A DNA stretch of 64,000 nt from Lumbricus terrestris. Taxonomy: Eukaryota; Annelida; Clitellata; Crassiclitellata; Lumbricidae. Shown in pieces: positions 1 to 11,240 of the stretch; position 1 is the first letter of the stretch; each line of letters opens with the position of its first letter. The stretch is taken from the NCBI GenBank assembly GCA_949752735.1, contig OX457037.1, forward strand, positions 64,047,686 through 64,111,685, in the 5' to 3' direction. The translations under genes were made by a program, and so were the position numbers. The notes below the pieces were generated by a model that had not been told where the DNA came from, searched no databases, and saw nothing but the letters and a program-made list of their open reading frames with translations.

Positions 1-942
1 TTCAGTTCTATTCTGAATACTTCTGAAGGCTCGTTCTCTAGTGACCTAAATGTGGATGAACCTTATTACAACCAGCTGTCTTCAGTTCAAGTTAAGTACC
101 TCCATAGCTCTCAGATACCTGAGATCTTTTCTTCTACTAACGCAGGTTTGGCATTGTCATTCTTGCACATAAATGCCAGAAGCTTAAGGAAAAACTACGG
201 TAGCATTAATACTGAATTGGCTCAGTTGCGACATAAATTCTCCATTATTGCCATTATAGAAACATGGACAACCTGCAATGACCATAATACTGCTACCTTT
301 ATTCCTGGCTATATCAACCTCCTCAGTTCCCGCACGTCTGGTAAAGAAGGTGGTGGTGATGGTCTTTTCTTGGAGTGTAGCTTAGCAGTGTTAACCTCGT
401 AATCTCTAAAAAAACTTCCCTGTAGATTGTAGAAGAACATCTGATGGAAGGCCTTTTTGTCCAGATTATTAATTGTCGTTCGGGGCAATGATTGTAGGGG
501 CAATTTACACACCCCCAAATGTTGACATCTCCCTGTTTAACACTGCATTTGACAATTTTCTGTCCAGACTTGAGAAAGAAAAAACCCTTGTTATTTGCTA
601 GGTGATTATAAAATAAATCTGTTACACTGTAATAAGCATCAGGATACAGAAAATTTTCTTAATACCCAGTTGTCTCATGGTTTCTACCCCTTCATTGATA
701 GGCTCACTCGCATAGCGCAGACCTCGTCCTCTCTTATGTACAATATTATAACCAATGCTCATCCTGGTGGAATCAATTCTTGTTCAATATGGATTACTTA
801 TATCTCTGATCATCTCCCGATTTACTGTGTGGTTCCTGTTCCTAACCATAAGCCCACAACAATTAAATCCTTGAGGCGCAAAAGGAAATTCTCAGACGAG
901 TTCCTTAAGAAATTCAACCAAGAAGCGGCAAGAAATAGATAA
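1..942 (+). mobile_element. LINE 5' part: endonuclease domain relic
   Basis: Two open stretches in the same frame (52-402 and 595-942) read as the apurinic-type endonuclease of a non-LTR retrotransposon. The first has 'LHINARSLRKN' and 'IIAIIETW'. The second has 'LGDYKINLL', 'DRLTRI', 'SSSLMYNII' and 'ISDHLPIYCVV', matching the usual GDFNINLL, PTRI and SDHLPI blocks of CR1/Jockey/L2-like elements. Stops and frame changes between about 400 and 595 separate them. No reverse transcriptase follows: after about 950 the sequence becomes a GA-rich stretch and then duplication copy A. It is a dead fragment, and the clade is not certain. Confidence 0.8.
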
Positions 943-2139
943 GCAAAAGTGGAGAGAGAAAGAGAGAGAAAAAAGAGAAGAGAGTAAGATAGGTGGAGAT
1001 GGTGAGGCATGGAGACAGGAATGGTTAGCCATATAATTATGTAGGGCCTGTCAATAATTTTAGTCAGTGTCGATCATCGCCAGCATATAAACCGAATGTT
1101 TGCCTTATACAAAGCACTTCAGCGCCTTGATTCACTGTGTAGGCTACCGATATCTCGAACGTGACATTCTGATGTGTCTTAGCACCAATACGACTTTAAA
1201 CTAAATTCAGACTTGATAGAAACCACGCAAACACACACTATGAATGAGATCTGATTAAATTTGAAACAATTCCAATTTACAATTTTGTGTAACTATCCAA
1301 AATTCTTAAGTTACCGATAGTCCTGTTATTGTAGGCCTACAAAATATTAGATTCGAGTAATAGACACCACGTCATCTAACAAAATGTTTTTAACAAAACA
1401 TGAGCATGAAAAGCATGCGGTGAAATTGTTGTGCAATGATATTATTTTAGTGTCCGTCCTAAAACGAATAAGAAAGTCTATTTCAACACAGTTCTTGTAA
1501 ACCATAGTTAACAGTAACAATAAACGACCATTAAACTGCAATTAACCTACAACGAAACTAGGTCTATGTATACAAAAACAAATCGTCCCTTTCGTCAACG
1601 TCTCCCCGAACGGTTTCCATCAAATTTCAGTAAAGCGGAAGATAGTCAGAATTTTCTGACCATTATGGCCCACAAAGGTTACCATTTCATTCCTTTCGCT
1701 ATTGTAGTAGAATTCCTGACGTGGAATGTGCTGACCTGCACTTATCAGCTGACCATTAAAATTCATGAGATTGAATTCTGAATCTAAACGCTCCATTTTG
1801 TCGGCATTGCCGGTTAGGAAGATGCGTCCATCGTTGTCTGAGTGACTAATAGACGCATGTACGTAGGACAGTGACGGTCGATATTGGCGTATGATCTTGC
1901 CATCCACGTCCATCTCCGTTAGCTCTTTAGGCCAACATCCGGAAACGAGGACAAGATTTCCATTTGACTTTGGAATTATGCTGGACAAATAGGAAATATT
2001 TATGGGCGACTTCATCTTACGCTGATTGCAACCATTCGCATCCCATATAATTAATGGAGCGTCAGCAAGTTTCTGCCTTGAAAAAACCAAGCTACCATCG
2101 CCAGTTACGCACATACGAGGACCAGGCAGGTACATACTA

Positions 2140-2939
2140 GGGGAGAGCGGGGCATAATGGGATAGCGGGGCATAACGGGAAACTTCATTATTGTCGAACT
2201 TACTTACTTCAAAAATACGAAAAATATTTCAAACGAAAGTAATGCATCTTTTGAAGGTGAAGGACGAAAGCATTTTCGATTCCGAAGCGTCTTGCATTTT
2301 TTATGATGAAAAGTTGATTTTTACGCTCTCCCAAGTAAAGTACGTCCATAATCCAGAAATTGTCTAGAAACAGTGGAGCTATATTAAAGTTAGGTTATAC
2401 AATCCATGTGTAGGTTAATATATAAAGTCACATATTCCCATATGAAAATTTGTACAAGTCCAGTGTTTTGTTTCAAAATGGCGGGTTTACAATTGTGGTA
2501 TATTGGGGCATAATGGGATACAGATATCCCATTTTGCCCCATTTCATGCTTTTACAGCTATTTTTTCAATATTTCTCATATTCTAATATTTCATGGGTTC
2601 TATGTACCCCTCACGTCTCAATCATTGTTAACATTATAAAATGAGCAATAATAATAATAAGTGGCACTTTTTTGAAAGCATAGAATTTTGCACGTTATGG
2701 GGCATAATGGGATAGGTATCCCATTTTACCTCAGGTGGTGGGGCATAACGGGATTTTGGGGCCTGTTGGTAAAAAAATTGTATCTCCTGTGTAGTTGATG
2801 CTTAAGTAAATTATTCTAGTCTATGTCGTACGTTATATATGCCTGCATAATGTGGGTACAAAAAAGCACTGATTTCTTATTAATTATATGGTGTAAACTT
2901 CAAAATGCCTTAAGTATCCCGTTATGCCCCGCTCTCCCC
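2140..2939. mobile_element. 800-bp TA-flanked MITE with subterminal repeats
   Basis: Begins GGGGAGAGCGGGGCATAA and ends with the inverted copy, with one mismatch in about 25 bp. It is flanked by TA at 2138-2139 and 2940-2941. Removing it rejoins the propeller exon as in the sister copies. Inside, the word GGGGCATAAYGGGA recurs in both orientations (about 2165, 2505, 2700, 2740 and 2915). No transposase is visible. TA duplication and G-rich ends fit a non-autonomous Tc1/mariner or pogo-like element; the family is inferred. Confidence 0.85.
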
Positions 2940-5900
2940 TACTTCCGAACGGCGTTACAGTATACTGGTGTTCATCATCTTTGGCAATGCGACAGACTGA
3001 ATAGCGATTAGGCTATAAACCACTCTGCATAGTACATAAACGCAGTTTGAGACGCTGCAAGCTGCTATGCTTTGCGGACGATATCCTGATAGCGAGATGA
3101 CATCTTTCACCACAGCCATATTGTCACGGTCGTAGATCTGAATAGAATGGCCTTGACCGTTTGATGTGCAGAGCAGAAATATTTCATCTTTCATTGTAGT
3201 TATGCTCGTGACAGAAAACTGCAGCGGAAGAGACTGAACAAAATGTAGGCTATCGGTAAACATCGTTTCCTCTCTTGTAGTAGGCCTATGAATTTCCACA
3301 CTGAAATTTTACCAAACAGTTGGGTTATTTGACTGGAACCATTCGCATCACGTATAACTAATGGGACACCAATACTGCATTGCGGCCTAGAAAAGACAAA
3401 GCCACCATTGCCAGTTACGTGCATAGTAGGACTAAGCAGGTAGATGCTACTACCGAACGGTGTTGCAGTATACCGGTGTGCATCATCTTTGCCCATGCGT
3501 AAGACAGCATATTGATTATAAATCACTCTGCATAGTACATAAACGCAGTTTGACACGCTGCAAGCTGCTATGCTGACCGGATGATATCCTGATAGCGAGA
3601 TGACATCTTTCACCACCGCCATATTGTCACGGTCATAGATCTGGACAGAATAGCCTTGACCGTTTGATGTGCAGAGCAGAAATATTTCATCTTTCATTGT
3701 AGTTATACCGGTGACGGATAACTGGAGAGGCGGAGACTGATACAAAATTTCCAAACGAGGCGTTTCCTGAGCTAAGACCAAAAACAATTTACAATTTGCT
3801 CGGTAAACTTGGGAGAATAATTACATGTGTTGGGCTAAGTCAAAAAGCAAAATTATTAAATTGTTCACGCACACGTCTACGTGTAAAGAAGACAAATTAG
3901 AGATTGGCATTATTATCATTGCTTTTGTTATTAGTATCATTACTATTTTTATTTTATTATTATTATTTTTATCCGTGGTAGTTAGATCCCTTGGGATTTC
4001 AATTTTTTTTATCCGAAGACAAAAATAATGCATTCTGGGACGGCCAGAACTCGTCCAGATCAGGCGATTGATGGGGCTCAACGTTTCAATTGCAATTGGC
4101 ACAAACTCATGGAAGACAGAATGCGTGGAATACTTGTTGCCCTTCCGATCCGCCGCATGTTCGGCAACTCCTCCGGGTAGGCTACCACGATTGGTCATTG
4201 ATGACAGATGTATATGTGGTGCCACACACCAAAACCAGCATTAAGGTGATTTTCCAAGATATTGAGTTTGAAAAATCATTTCAAAGGCCTGTCACACATG
4301 AGGTTCATTCTTTGGTTTCAAATATCATAGCGTGTAAAAAAGAAATTTATTCAGCATTCACTTCTCACAAATGAAATATTTGGCTGTAAGATAACAGGCC
4401 TATCATTGCACCGTGCTGGTTCGTCAATTGAGACGGCAGGAGTTCGAATCTCCTTTAGAGTAAAAACATTTGGTAAAAATCTAATGTTTTGCAGTTCTTG
4501 AAAGACAGGCGAGTGACATGATTAGTTACCAGACACAATAATATGCCGCAGTTGCGAAAAATTGTCTAAGACTAAGTCTTGACTCTGTCTATGGAACAAC
4601 TTGCTGAAAATAATTATGAAGTCATGCAGGTTTAAGTTCATCTTTAAAAATGGATCTTTGTCTATTTCAGAACTAACCAGTCCGGTCAAGAGCTCTGTGA
4701 ACTTGATTTCGGAAGTAGTTGGTAGTAAGGATGTCGCTCCATTGCCAACAGACAGCTGTAAGTCTGCTTATCACGAGGTCAGCCTTTTCTTCCCACACAC
4801 ATTTGGCCAGCTTCATATCCTTCACTTCCATAGTTACTGCTCTAATGAGGATGCACTCGATTACCTCGATCGGTAGATCTTGCAACTACAAGTAAGATTT
4901 GAAATTATAAATTATATCAAACATAATTATAGGCCGCACATTAGAATTCCAAAGCATAAAATCGAAGAAGTAAAACTGTGAAAGGACTATGTAAGCCAAG
5001 TCGTTTGCCCCACAGCAATCCAGAAGATACCTTAAGCATCATGTCATCTTTCCATAATAAGAGAGCGTTGCGTTTATTGAAGCTCCGTGTGATGTCGCTA
5101 GATTCGAGAATAGTGAAAACAGTCATAACATGACTTCCCTCTTAGATTGCGGTCGACGTTAGTTGTGTCGCAACCAAGATTTTACGAAAGGGAATAAGCA
5201 GTGATCGGCTGTGTAAGTGTGTATGGCTTCACTGACCCTCTATAGCGTGTTGTGCAGCATCAAAAGCTTCTCTTTCGTATCAAGTCTTATTATTTATGAA
5301 GATTTCGGCCAGCCGTCTTGGAGCCGCGATCGCTAAAACTGCCTGACGATCACAACATATCCAGGTCTACTAAGGGTATCGCCAATGTAACAGGATAAAT
5401 TGCTATCTTTGTTTTTTTGAAGAATTCGATTTGTCAAGTGATAATGAAAGCTTATAAACTGGAGAAACTGTTTTGTAAATGAAGGTATGAAAATAATACT
5501 ATAGATTCAATTCACAAAGTTTAGAGCCTTGGAAACTAGAGATTTTTCTTAATGCAGATCAGCTTACCGTTGTGTCCATGATGGACGCGAGTTTGACACG
5601 TTTAGCATCTTCTTGGAATGCTGCAATAAGTTAAATAAATTGAAAAAATTGGTTACCGTGTTCCCAACAAAAACTTTGTTATAGTAACCGCAGTAACTTT
5701 GCCCTAATTAGTTCATTGAATTATACATATCAATTGACTGAATTGAGGCTGGTAATAGTATATTATCAGTAGTAATATTAGGCCTATTTTGTTTTAAAAC
5801 ATTTGGGCAGTAATAACCTACGTCATCCGCGAAAAGTAGGCTGTTGTGTATTTAATAATAATGATAATAAATCATGATACCGCCTTGCTACCCGGAATGT

Positions 5901-5970
5901 ATAATTACTAAGCACAAGGAAAATCTGAGCTAAAGATTGCAATTGTATTTCTGACTGACATTGTCAAATA

Positions 5971-6183
5971 CAGTGGCGGCGCCAGGATTTCAGTTGGGGG
6001 GGGGGCTGAAGCCTCGCGGCGAAAATGTCACATTTTCATCCGTCTAAATTTCTGACGATTTTTTTTAGTCATTGACCGAAAATCGTGGATTTTTCAATGT
6101 ACAAAATTCGGATGGCCCTTTTTGGGGGGGAGGGGGGACTGAGCCTCTTGTAGGGGGGCTTAGCCCCCCCAGCGCCGCCACTG
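5971..6183. mobile_element. hAT MITE in intron 1 of copy A
   Basis: 213 bp with ends CAGTGGCGGCGCC and the inverted GGCGCCGCCACTG copy, G-run inside the left end and C-run inside the right. Perfect 8-bp duplication GTCAAATA at 5963-5970 and 6184-6191. Copy B has the empty site near 21,052 (GTTAAATG). Eight-bp duplications and CAGTGGCG ends are standard for hAT elements. Confidence 0.92.
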
Positions 6184-6250
6184 GTCAAATAGTGCTCATG
6201 AAATCTATTCTATACTTTAAAACAACCAGCAGCCATTATAAAGTTTACTA

Positions 6251-7236
6251 TAGGGTGTCTCGATAGGTCGTGAACGATTTTGAATGCAGATAAATATATG
6301 TTATGCACAATATAATGTGAAAAGTTTTATACTGGCGGATAGGTTTTTCAAATGAAAATGTTACGCAAAAAAAATTAGATCACTAGCTCACTTATTCAAA
6401 TTTTAGCGCCGATTTTCGTGACGTCATCAAAATTCGCGCCAAGTAAACGTCCAGTTAGGCCGAAAACCATACTGTACGGCCATCATTGTTAATCCACACA
6501 TAATTAATGAATACAAATCATCATTTAATATTTAATAATGTTTCCTTTACTCTCTATTACAGCCTCAAGTCGATTAGGCATCGAGCCAATTAGATTTTTC
6601 AGAGTTGTCAGAGGTAGCGTATCGATGCCCATGCCTTACGAAACCGACGTTTTAAGGTGTTCAATGTCTGGGGTTCGGGATCGGCATAAACAGTCGCCGC
6701 CATAATACTCCAAACATTTTCTATTGGTGACAAATCCGGCGAATTAGGCGGCCAGTCCCCCGGTGAGATGTATCCATTGATATTTTTGTTTATATCGATT
6801 CCGAACCCCAGACATTGAACACCTTAAAACGTCGGCTTCGTAAGGCATACACATCGATAGGCCTACCTCTGATAACTCTGAAAAATCTAATTGGCTCGAT
6901 GCCTAATCGACTTCAGGCTGTAATAAAGAGTAAATGAAACATTATTAAATACTAAATGATAATTTGAATTAATAAATTAATTGTGTGTGGATTAACAATG
7001 ATGGCCGTACAATACTGTTTTCGGCCTATATAACTGGACGTTTACTTGGCACGAAATTGATGACGTCACGGAAATTGGCGCTAAAATTTGAATAAGTGAG
7101 CTAGTGATCTAATTTTTTTTGCGTAACATTTTCATTTGAAAAACCTATCCGCCAGTATAAAACTTTCCACATTATATTGGGTATAACATATATTTATCTG
7201 CACTCAAAATCGTTCACGACCTATCGAGACACCCTA
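6251..7236. mobile_element. Palindromic (foldback) Tc1/mariner-type element
   Basis: 986 bp that is nearly one inverted repeat: arms about 6251-6686 and 6795-7236 around a 108-bp spacer. Ends are TAGGGTGTCTCGATAGGTCG and its inverse; TA flanks lie at 6249-6250 and 7237-7238. Copy B keeps the empty site near 21,113 (ACTATTAAG). Read on the minus strand, spacer plus left arm encode a transposase C-terminus including 'DWPPNSPDLSPIENVW', the block carrying the last catalytic acidic residue of Tc1/mariner enzymes, then 'TLKNLIGSMPNRLEAVI'. The right arm encodes the same tail on the plus strand. Confidence 0.92.
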
Positions 7237-7634
7237 TATTAAGAACTTTCTTTATTAACTTACGATCTGAGTTTTTGTTGTTTTGCTCATCACTAATAGA
7301 TTCAGTTGATGTTCGTTTCTTCGGCATGGCTTAATTGCTGAAAGTGCTAGGATCTGTCACAAGACGAACAAACGTCGTCTCTGCCCAAAATCAACTGTAA
7401 TATTGTAAGAAACGGCAATCGATCTCCGGTGTATACTCAAAACATTAAAAGAGAATAACAAACTCAAACGAGCGCAAACTATTTTCAAAAGTTTTTTTTA
7501 ACTCAGTGGCCTTTCGAGGCACTTTACCTGACCGGGTTCTAGAGGAGATGTAACAATAGCCACTGACTGCTTCCATAGTTTTCCAAAAGTAAACCGCATA
7601 AAACTAAATGCTTTCAAAAGCTATGACGATATAT

Positions 7635-7660
7635 TGACGTCAACTCATATTGTGACGTCA
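7635..7660. promoter_or_regulatory. Twin TGACGTCA (CRE-like) sites upstream of copy A exon 1
   Basis: Two perfect palindromes TGACGTCA at 7635-7642 and 7653-7660, about 310 bp upstream of the ATG at 7327. Copy B keeps both with the same 18-bp spacing. The word is the classical CREB/ATF site; promoter use is inferred from position and conservation. Confidence 0.5.
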
Positions 7661-7686
7661 CACTAAAACATGATGTTTAATGGGTT

Positions 7687-7771
7687 CCACGACAACTGGT
7701 CTACCGACAACTCGTCTACCGACAACTCGTCTCCGGACAATTGGTCTAACGACAACTGGTCTACAGACGAA
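7687..7771. repeat. Short tandem array around 'GACAACTSGTCTACC'
   Basis: About six degenerate units of 14-15 bp (CGACAACTGGTCTAC, CGACAACTCGTCTAC and similar) starting exactly where copies A and B stop being alike. It resembles other short-unit arrays here (13880-14085, 47257-47405) and is probably the end of a mobile element whose other end I did not find. Confidence 0.7.
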
Positions 7772-7774
7772 TAG

Positions 7775-8431
7775 TATTGATGAAATAGAAGCTGGATTTA
7801 TGAAAATGTTTTTTTAGCTTAAATGTAAGCTGGATTGATGATTTTATTCATATATTTGTACACGCATCCAGCTTCTACTTCAGATCTAAAAATATCTTCA
7901 TCCAGCTTCTATTTCTCACCCTTTTTCATATTATTATTTCACACACAAACATTAAACATACCAGCAATCAAGCACATATCCATAATGAATCTGAATTAGC
8001 AAATTATAATAAAACCAACACGTACAACCCAACAAGTATAAGAACCAGTGCTGTCACCGACAACACTAATCTTAAGGCTCATTAAAGAAAGATAAATAAA
8101 GTAACCCCACTTAAACCAGCCCATAATAATAATCTAGAATTTAAAGATGATAATAATAAGCACACACGATACCTTGTGAGCCAGACCGTCAGGAGCTACT
8201 GAAAATCGCTCAGCACCCGCTAATATAGCTCCCTCTGGTTGCTACCTCCAGCCCACGACCAATCCCCAGAGAGTTACCCTACCAAGGAGGCTGGCTGACA
8301 GTCTGACTGGCATCTCTCTCTACAGATAATACTTCATTAGCATAATTTATATTTTCCCTCTGTGACAGTAGGCTAATAATTACGCTATAAACTGTCAACC
8401 TTCCCTTCTATTTGTCTGGCCTGTCTTGTCA

Positions 8432-8481
<50 letters not shown>

Positions 8482-9145
8482 TTGTCTCTCCTCCCATGTT
8501 ATTTTTGTCACGTCCTCTTTCTTCATCTATCGTTGGTCCTCACTAGCATATTGCTCCATCCATTATTTTGTTTATGATATTTATTTATTAATTTTCGATT
8601 TCGCCATTGAAATCGTGTAATTAAAATCTCGTCGTTCGGGATAATGCAGAAAAAAATAAACAATTAATCATAGATGTTTAAAACGTTTTTTCCCGTTTTT
8701 TTTATTCTCTCCCAAAAAACGTCGTTTTGTTCGTTTTTTATTTTTCCCATCTTTTTTTATCGTTTTTTAGTTTTTCCTTAACTTTATTTATTCATTTTAC
8801 TTTCTGTTATTATTTTCCTTAATTTTATTTGTTTCTGATATTCCTTATGTTTTCCGCCAACTCTCAAGGATTCAGCTAACTAAAGTCATTATTTCATCCT
8901 TTAACATCATCATTTAAGAGATAGCCTGCGTGTAGTAGGTGACGTCTATTTTGTGCTGAAAGTGCAGTTTCTTTACCAGCAGCTGCTGTCTCAACTGAAG
9001 TTCAAGATAGAAGTTAAGTGTAATACCAAACAGCAACACAGAATTTGCTGCTGTTGTTCGTTTTACTTGAGAATTCATCTTTGGCGTTATAATCAGTAGC
9101 ACATTTCCTAAATACTAGCATAGATAGCCTAGGCCTATGCTCTTA
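7775..9145. other. No gene seen; low-complexity and AT-rich sequence
   Basis: 7775-7920 has direct and inverted copies of 'AGAAGCTGGAT'; 8431-8482 is a TCTG/TCTC microsatellite; 8640-8880 is T-rich. No exon-like block with splice signals was found on either strand. Confidence 0.5.
8431..8482. repeat. (TCTG)n then (TC)n microsatellite
   Basis: About eight TCTG units followed by TC repeats. The open frame across it is an artefact of the repeat. Confidence 0.95.
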
Positions 9146-9301
9146 GGTGCTGGTTACTAGCATTAAATCAATGAAAAGCTTACTTGAATATGCCATTCCA
9201 GTTGTCATTGGAATCGAATACCGATCACATTTCTTTTACCTGTGAATAAAATATATTTATCTTTTTTCAAATCTTTTTTCAAATGTGTAATGGCAATGAC
9301 A

Positions 9302-9914
9302 TCTATATAAATAAAAATGTAAAACGTTACCGTTCGACAAGAAGGATCTCGGAAAGTTATAGATCGATTGTTTTCAAAATTTTCGCAAAACGTTCCATTC
9401 GAACATAAGCGGGTTTGTATAATGCATTTTGGGAAAAAGCGCAATCTTTACGACCAAAAAACACAACTTTTAATTCCATTCGATATACGTCGATGGAGTC
9501 CAGCCATATCCGTTTGAATTTTGACGCATGCGTCCGGCGGCGTCCGCCCATTTTTCGGGCGCGTTTTAAAAGGTGTGTCTTTACAAATCGTCCATTTACG
9601 GCCGTTTGCCGCGCGTCTTTCTAAAACGCATATTTCTAGGGATGGAGGAAGGGGAGGGACGGAGGGGAGGGAGGGGATGAAACGGGAGAGAGGGATGCAG
9701 GGAGGGAGGGAGGGAGGGAGAGACGGAGGTAGGGAGAGACGGAGGGAGAGAGGTAGGGACGGAGGGAGGGAGGGGATGGGAGGGAGGCGAGGGAAGGAAG
9801 GGGAGGGGAGGAAGGGGAGGGGGAACGGGAGGGGAGGGGTAACGGGAGGGAACCTAGGAAGGGAGGGTTGGACAGTCTTTTCAGCCACAGCAACGCGTGG
9901 CCGGGTAGAGCTAG
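9302..9914 (+). mobile_element. Non-autonomous Helitron
   Basis: 613 bp starting TCTATATAAATAAAAATG and ending CGTGGCCGGGTAGAGCTAG, inserted between an A (9301) and a T (9915). Near the 3' end GCCAC...GTGGC forms the short hairpin before CTAG. TC start, CTRR end, the hairpin and the A/T target are Helitron hallmarks. The paralog near 15,077 lacks the insert. About 230 bp of the interior (9645-9865) is an almost pure purine run. No Rep/helicase frame is present. Confidence 0.9.
9640..9868 (+). repeat. Polypurine tract inside the Helitron
   Basis: About 230 bp of GGGA/GGAGG-type sequence with very few pyrimidines on the plus strand. Such tracts can form triplex or G-quadruplex DNA. Long open frames on both strands here (rich in Gly/Arg/Glu or Pro/Leu/Ser) come from the repeat. 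Confidence 0.9.
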
Positions 9915-10484
9915 TGATTGAATAAAACAAAAGCCCATTTGTCTTCCTCTGTGCCCTCTTGATTTGCCCTGGAATTTAGAAAACAAAACAGACCAGCTAA
10001 TAATTATTGCTGACGCTTAAACTAGCTATGTTTTTGTTACTTAGCCCTATACACCTGAGCACTTCCTCAAATTGGGTTGATCATGCTTTCGCTATGCACT
10101 AACTAGTTACCTAGTACGCCTGATGACTACCGGTACTTTCGCCAGGAACCTCTGCTACAGTAGGCTTCATTATAATTACACCAAAACACACGTAGGCTAT
10201 TAATATCACCGCACTCATGTTACAAGTACCAGAATGAAATTACCCTCTATAAAAGTTTTAAAAAGTTAATAGTTAAAATACTTCGAAATGGAACAACCTT
10301 CTAAGTCATGATACACATCTGCCCACCATTGATCTGTCAAAGAAAAAGTTAAGCCTGTTTAATATAATTTATGTATACTGTATTATGTCTATTAGAATTT
10401 AAACTAATCTGTATAGGCTAGTTCATTTCGCGTTTGCGCTGTTTTATAACTAGACCTACCGAATACTATTTCATTCATTCATTC

Positions 10485-11240
10485 ATTCGGACATTTATAT
10501 AGCGCTTCTTCAAGAAAAACTACTCAGAGGCGCTCCCGACTCCAGCGCGCCCAAAAAGAATAGTTTTAAGTTTAGTAAGAAAGGATCCTGGTAGAGTCCC
10601 AGGGTGTAGGCGTAGCTCAAAAGGAAGGCCATTCCAGACCACTGGTCCAACCACAGAAAAGGCTCGATTCTTCATGGTAGTAGTACGAGCAAAAGGAACT
10701 AAGAGGACTCCCTTATCAGCAGAGCGTAGCTGACGACGTCCTTGGCTACCCAATGTAAAGCTGCATAGCTCTCTGAGGTAAATTGGGGCAAGGCCCTGAC
10801 AACATCGCCATACCAATGCAGCTACCCTGAACTCAATACGCTGGGGAATAGGGAGCCAGTGATGTAGTTTGAGACATGACCATATTTAGGGATTTTCCCA
10901 ATTAGGCGCGCAGCAGAGCGCAACACCCGGTCAAGACAAGTCAATCTGCTGGATGGGAGGCCAATGTACAGCGAAGAGCAATAGTCGATGCGAGATGTAA
11001 CAAAGGAATGCACTAAAGTAAGAGTAGCAGCAGACGTAAAGAACGGATGACAGTGCGAAGCTGGCGCAGCTGATAATAGCAGTCTCGAGCAAGACGGTGA
11101 AGTTGAGGAGCAAAAGTGAGTTCTTGGTCAAGTTGGACACCGAGGTCATGAACCGTGGTTGCAAAGACAAAGCCAGGAAATTCAGATGCAAGAGAAAATA
11201 GATCAAGCTTGGCAAGCTGCTGCCGTGTGCCCAACCAAAT
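10485..11240 (-). mobile_element. L2/CR1-like LINE 3' part
   Basis: Minus-strand frames read as the C-terminal region of a LINE reverse transcriptase: 'VHDLGVQLDQELTFAPQLH', 'HSFVTSRIDYCSSLYIGLP', 'VLRSAARLIG' and 'AFSVVGPVVWNGLPFELR'. Frames change between them. The 3' end (toward 10,485) has the stem-loop region 'AGCGCTTCTTCAAG' seen in other copies and finishes in an ATTC/GAAT microsatellite, as L2-type elements do. Related copies lie at 21,500-22,160, 35,168-35,350 and 46,095-46,850. Confidence 0.9.

Larger units (their letters stand above)
1620..7327 (-). pseudogene. F-box/beta-propeller gene, copy A (broken)
   Basis: Same four-exon plan as the intact copy at 17625-21202. Exon 1 is 7264-7327 (21 codons + 1 nt), exon 2 5568-5620 (53 nt), exon 3 the F-box 4678-4885 (208 nt), and exon 4 starts at 3771. 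Every junction keeps GT/AG and phase. Exon 4 is damaged. It runs open only to about 3305, after a conserved 'TMKDEIFLLC' block, and then a second partial copy of the exon begins (about 3256 downward). That second copy has a +5 bp insertion (TAGGCTA on the plus strand at 3009-3015) that shifts the frame, and then the 800-bp element 2140-2939. The remaining C-terminal part, 2137-1620, is open. Exons 1-3 are intact, so a short F-box-only product cannot be ruled out. Confidence 0.85.
1005..7680. repeat. Segmental duplication, copy A
   Basis: Aligns by eye with 17,035-21,475 along its length: 3' flank, all four exons, the introns and about 350 bp upstream of the ATG of an F-box/propeller gene. Copy A is longer because it carries an 800-bp TA-flanked element (2140-2939), a partial duplication of the last exon, a hAT MITE (5971-6183) and a mariner foldback (6251-7236). 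The last two and the 2140-2939 element have matching empty sites in copy B or in the sister exon. Similarity stops near 7,680 after 'GATGTTTAATG'. Confidence 0.85.
9150..10027. repeat. Duplicated non-coding segment, copy with Helitron
   Basis: 9150-9301 and 9916-10027 match 14938-15193 ('GCATTAAAYCAATGAAAAGC', then 'TTTGCCCTGGAATTTAG'). The only large difference is the Helitron 9302-9914, absent from the other copy. No coding potential seen. Confidence 0.8.

Noticed and set aside
4404..4460. tRNA-like T arm 'AGGAGTTCGAATCTCCT'
   Set aside because: Only the T arm is convincing; acceptor and anticodon arms do not form and copy B lacks it. At most a SINE relic.
9448..9986. Pro/Leu/Ser-rich and Gly/Arg-rich frames of 116-160 codons
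   Set aside because: They come from the purine tract of the Helitron.
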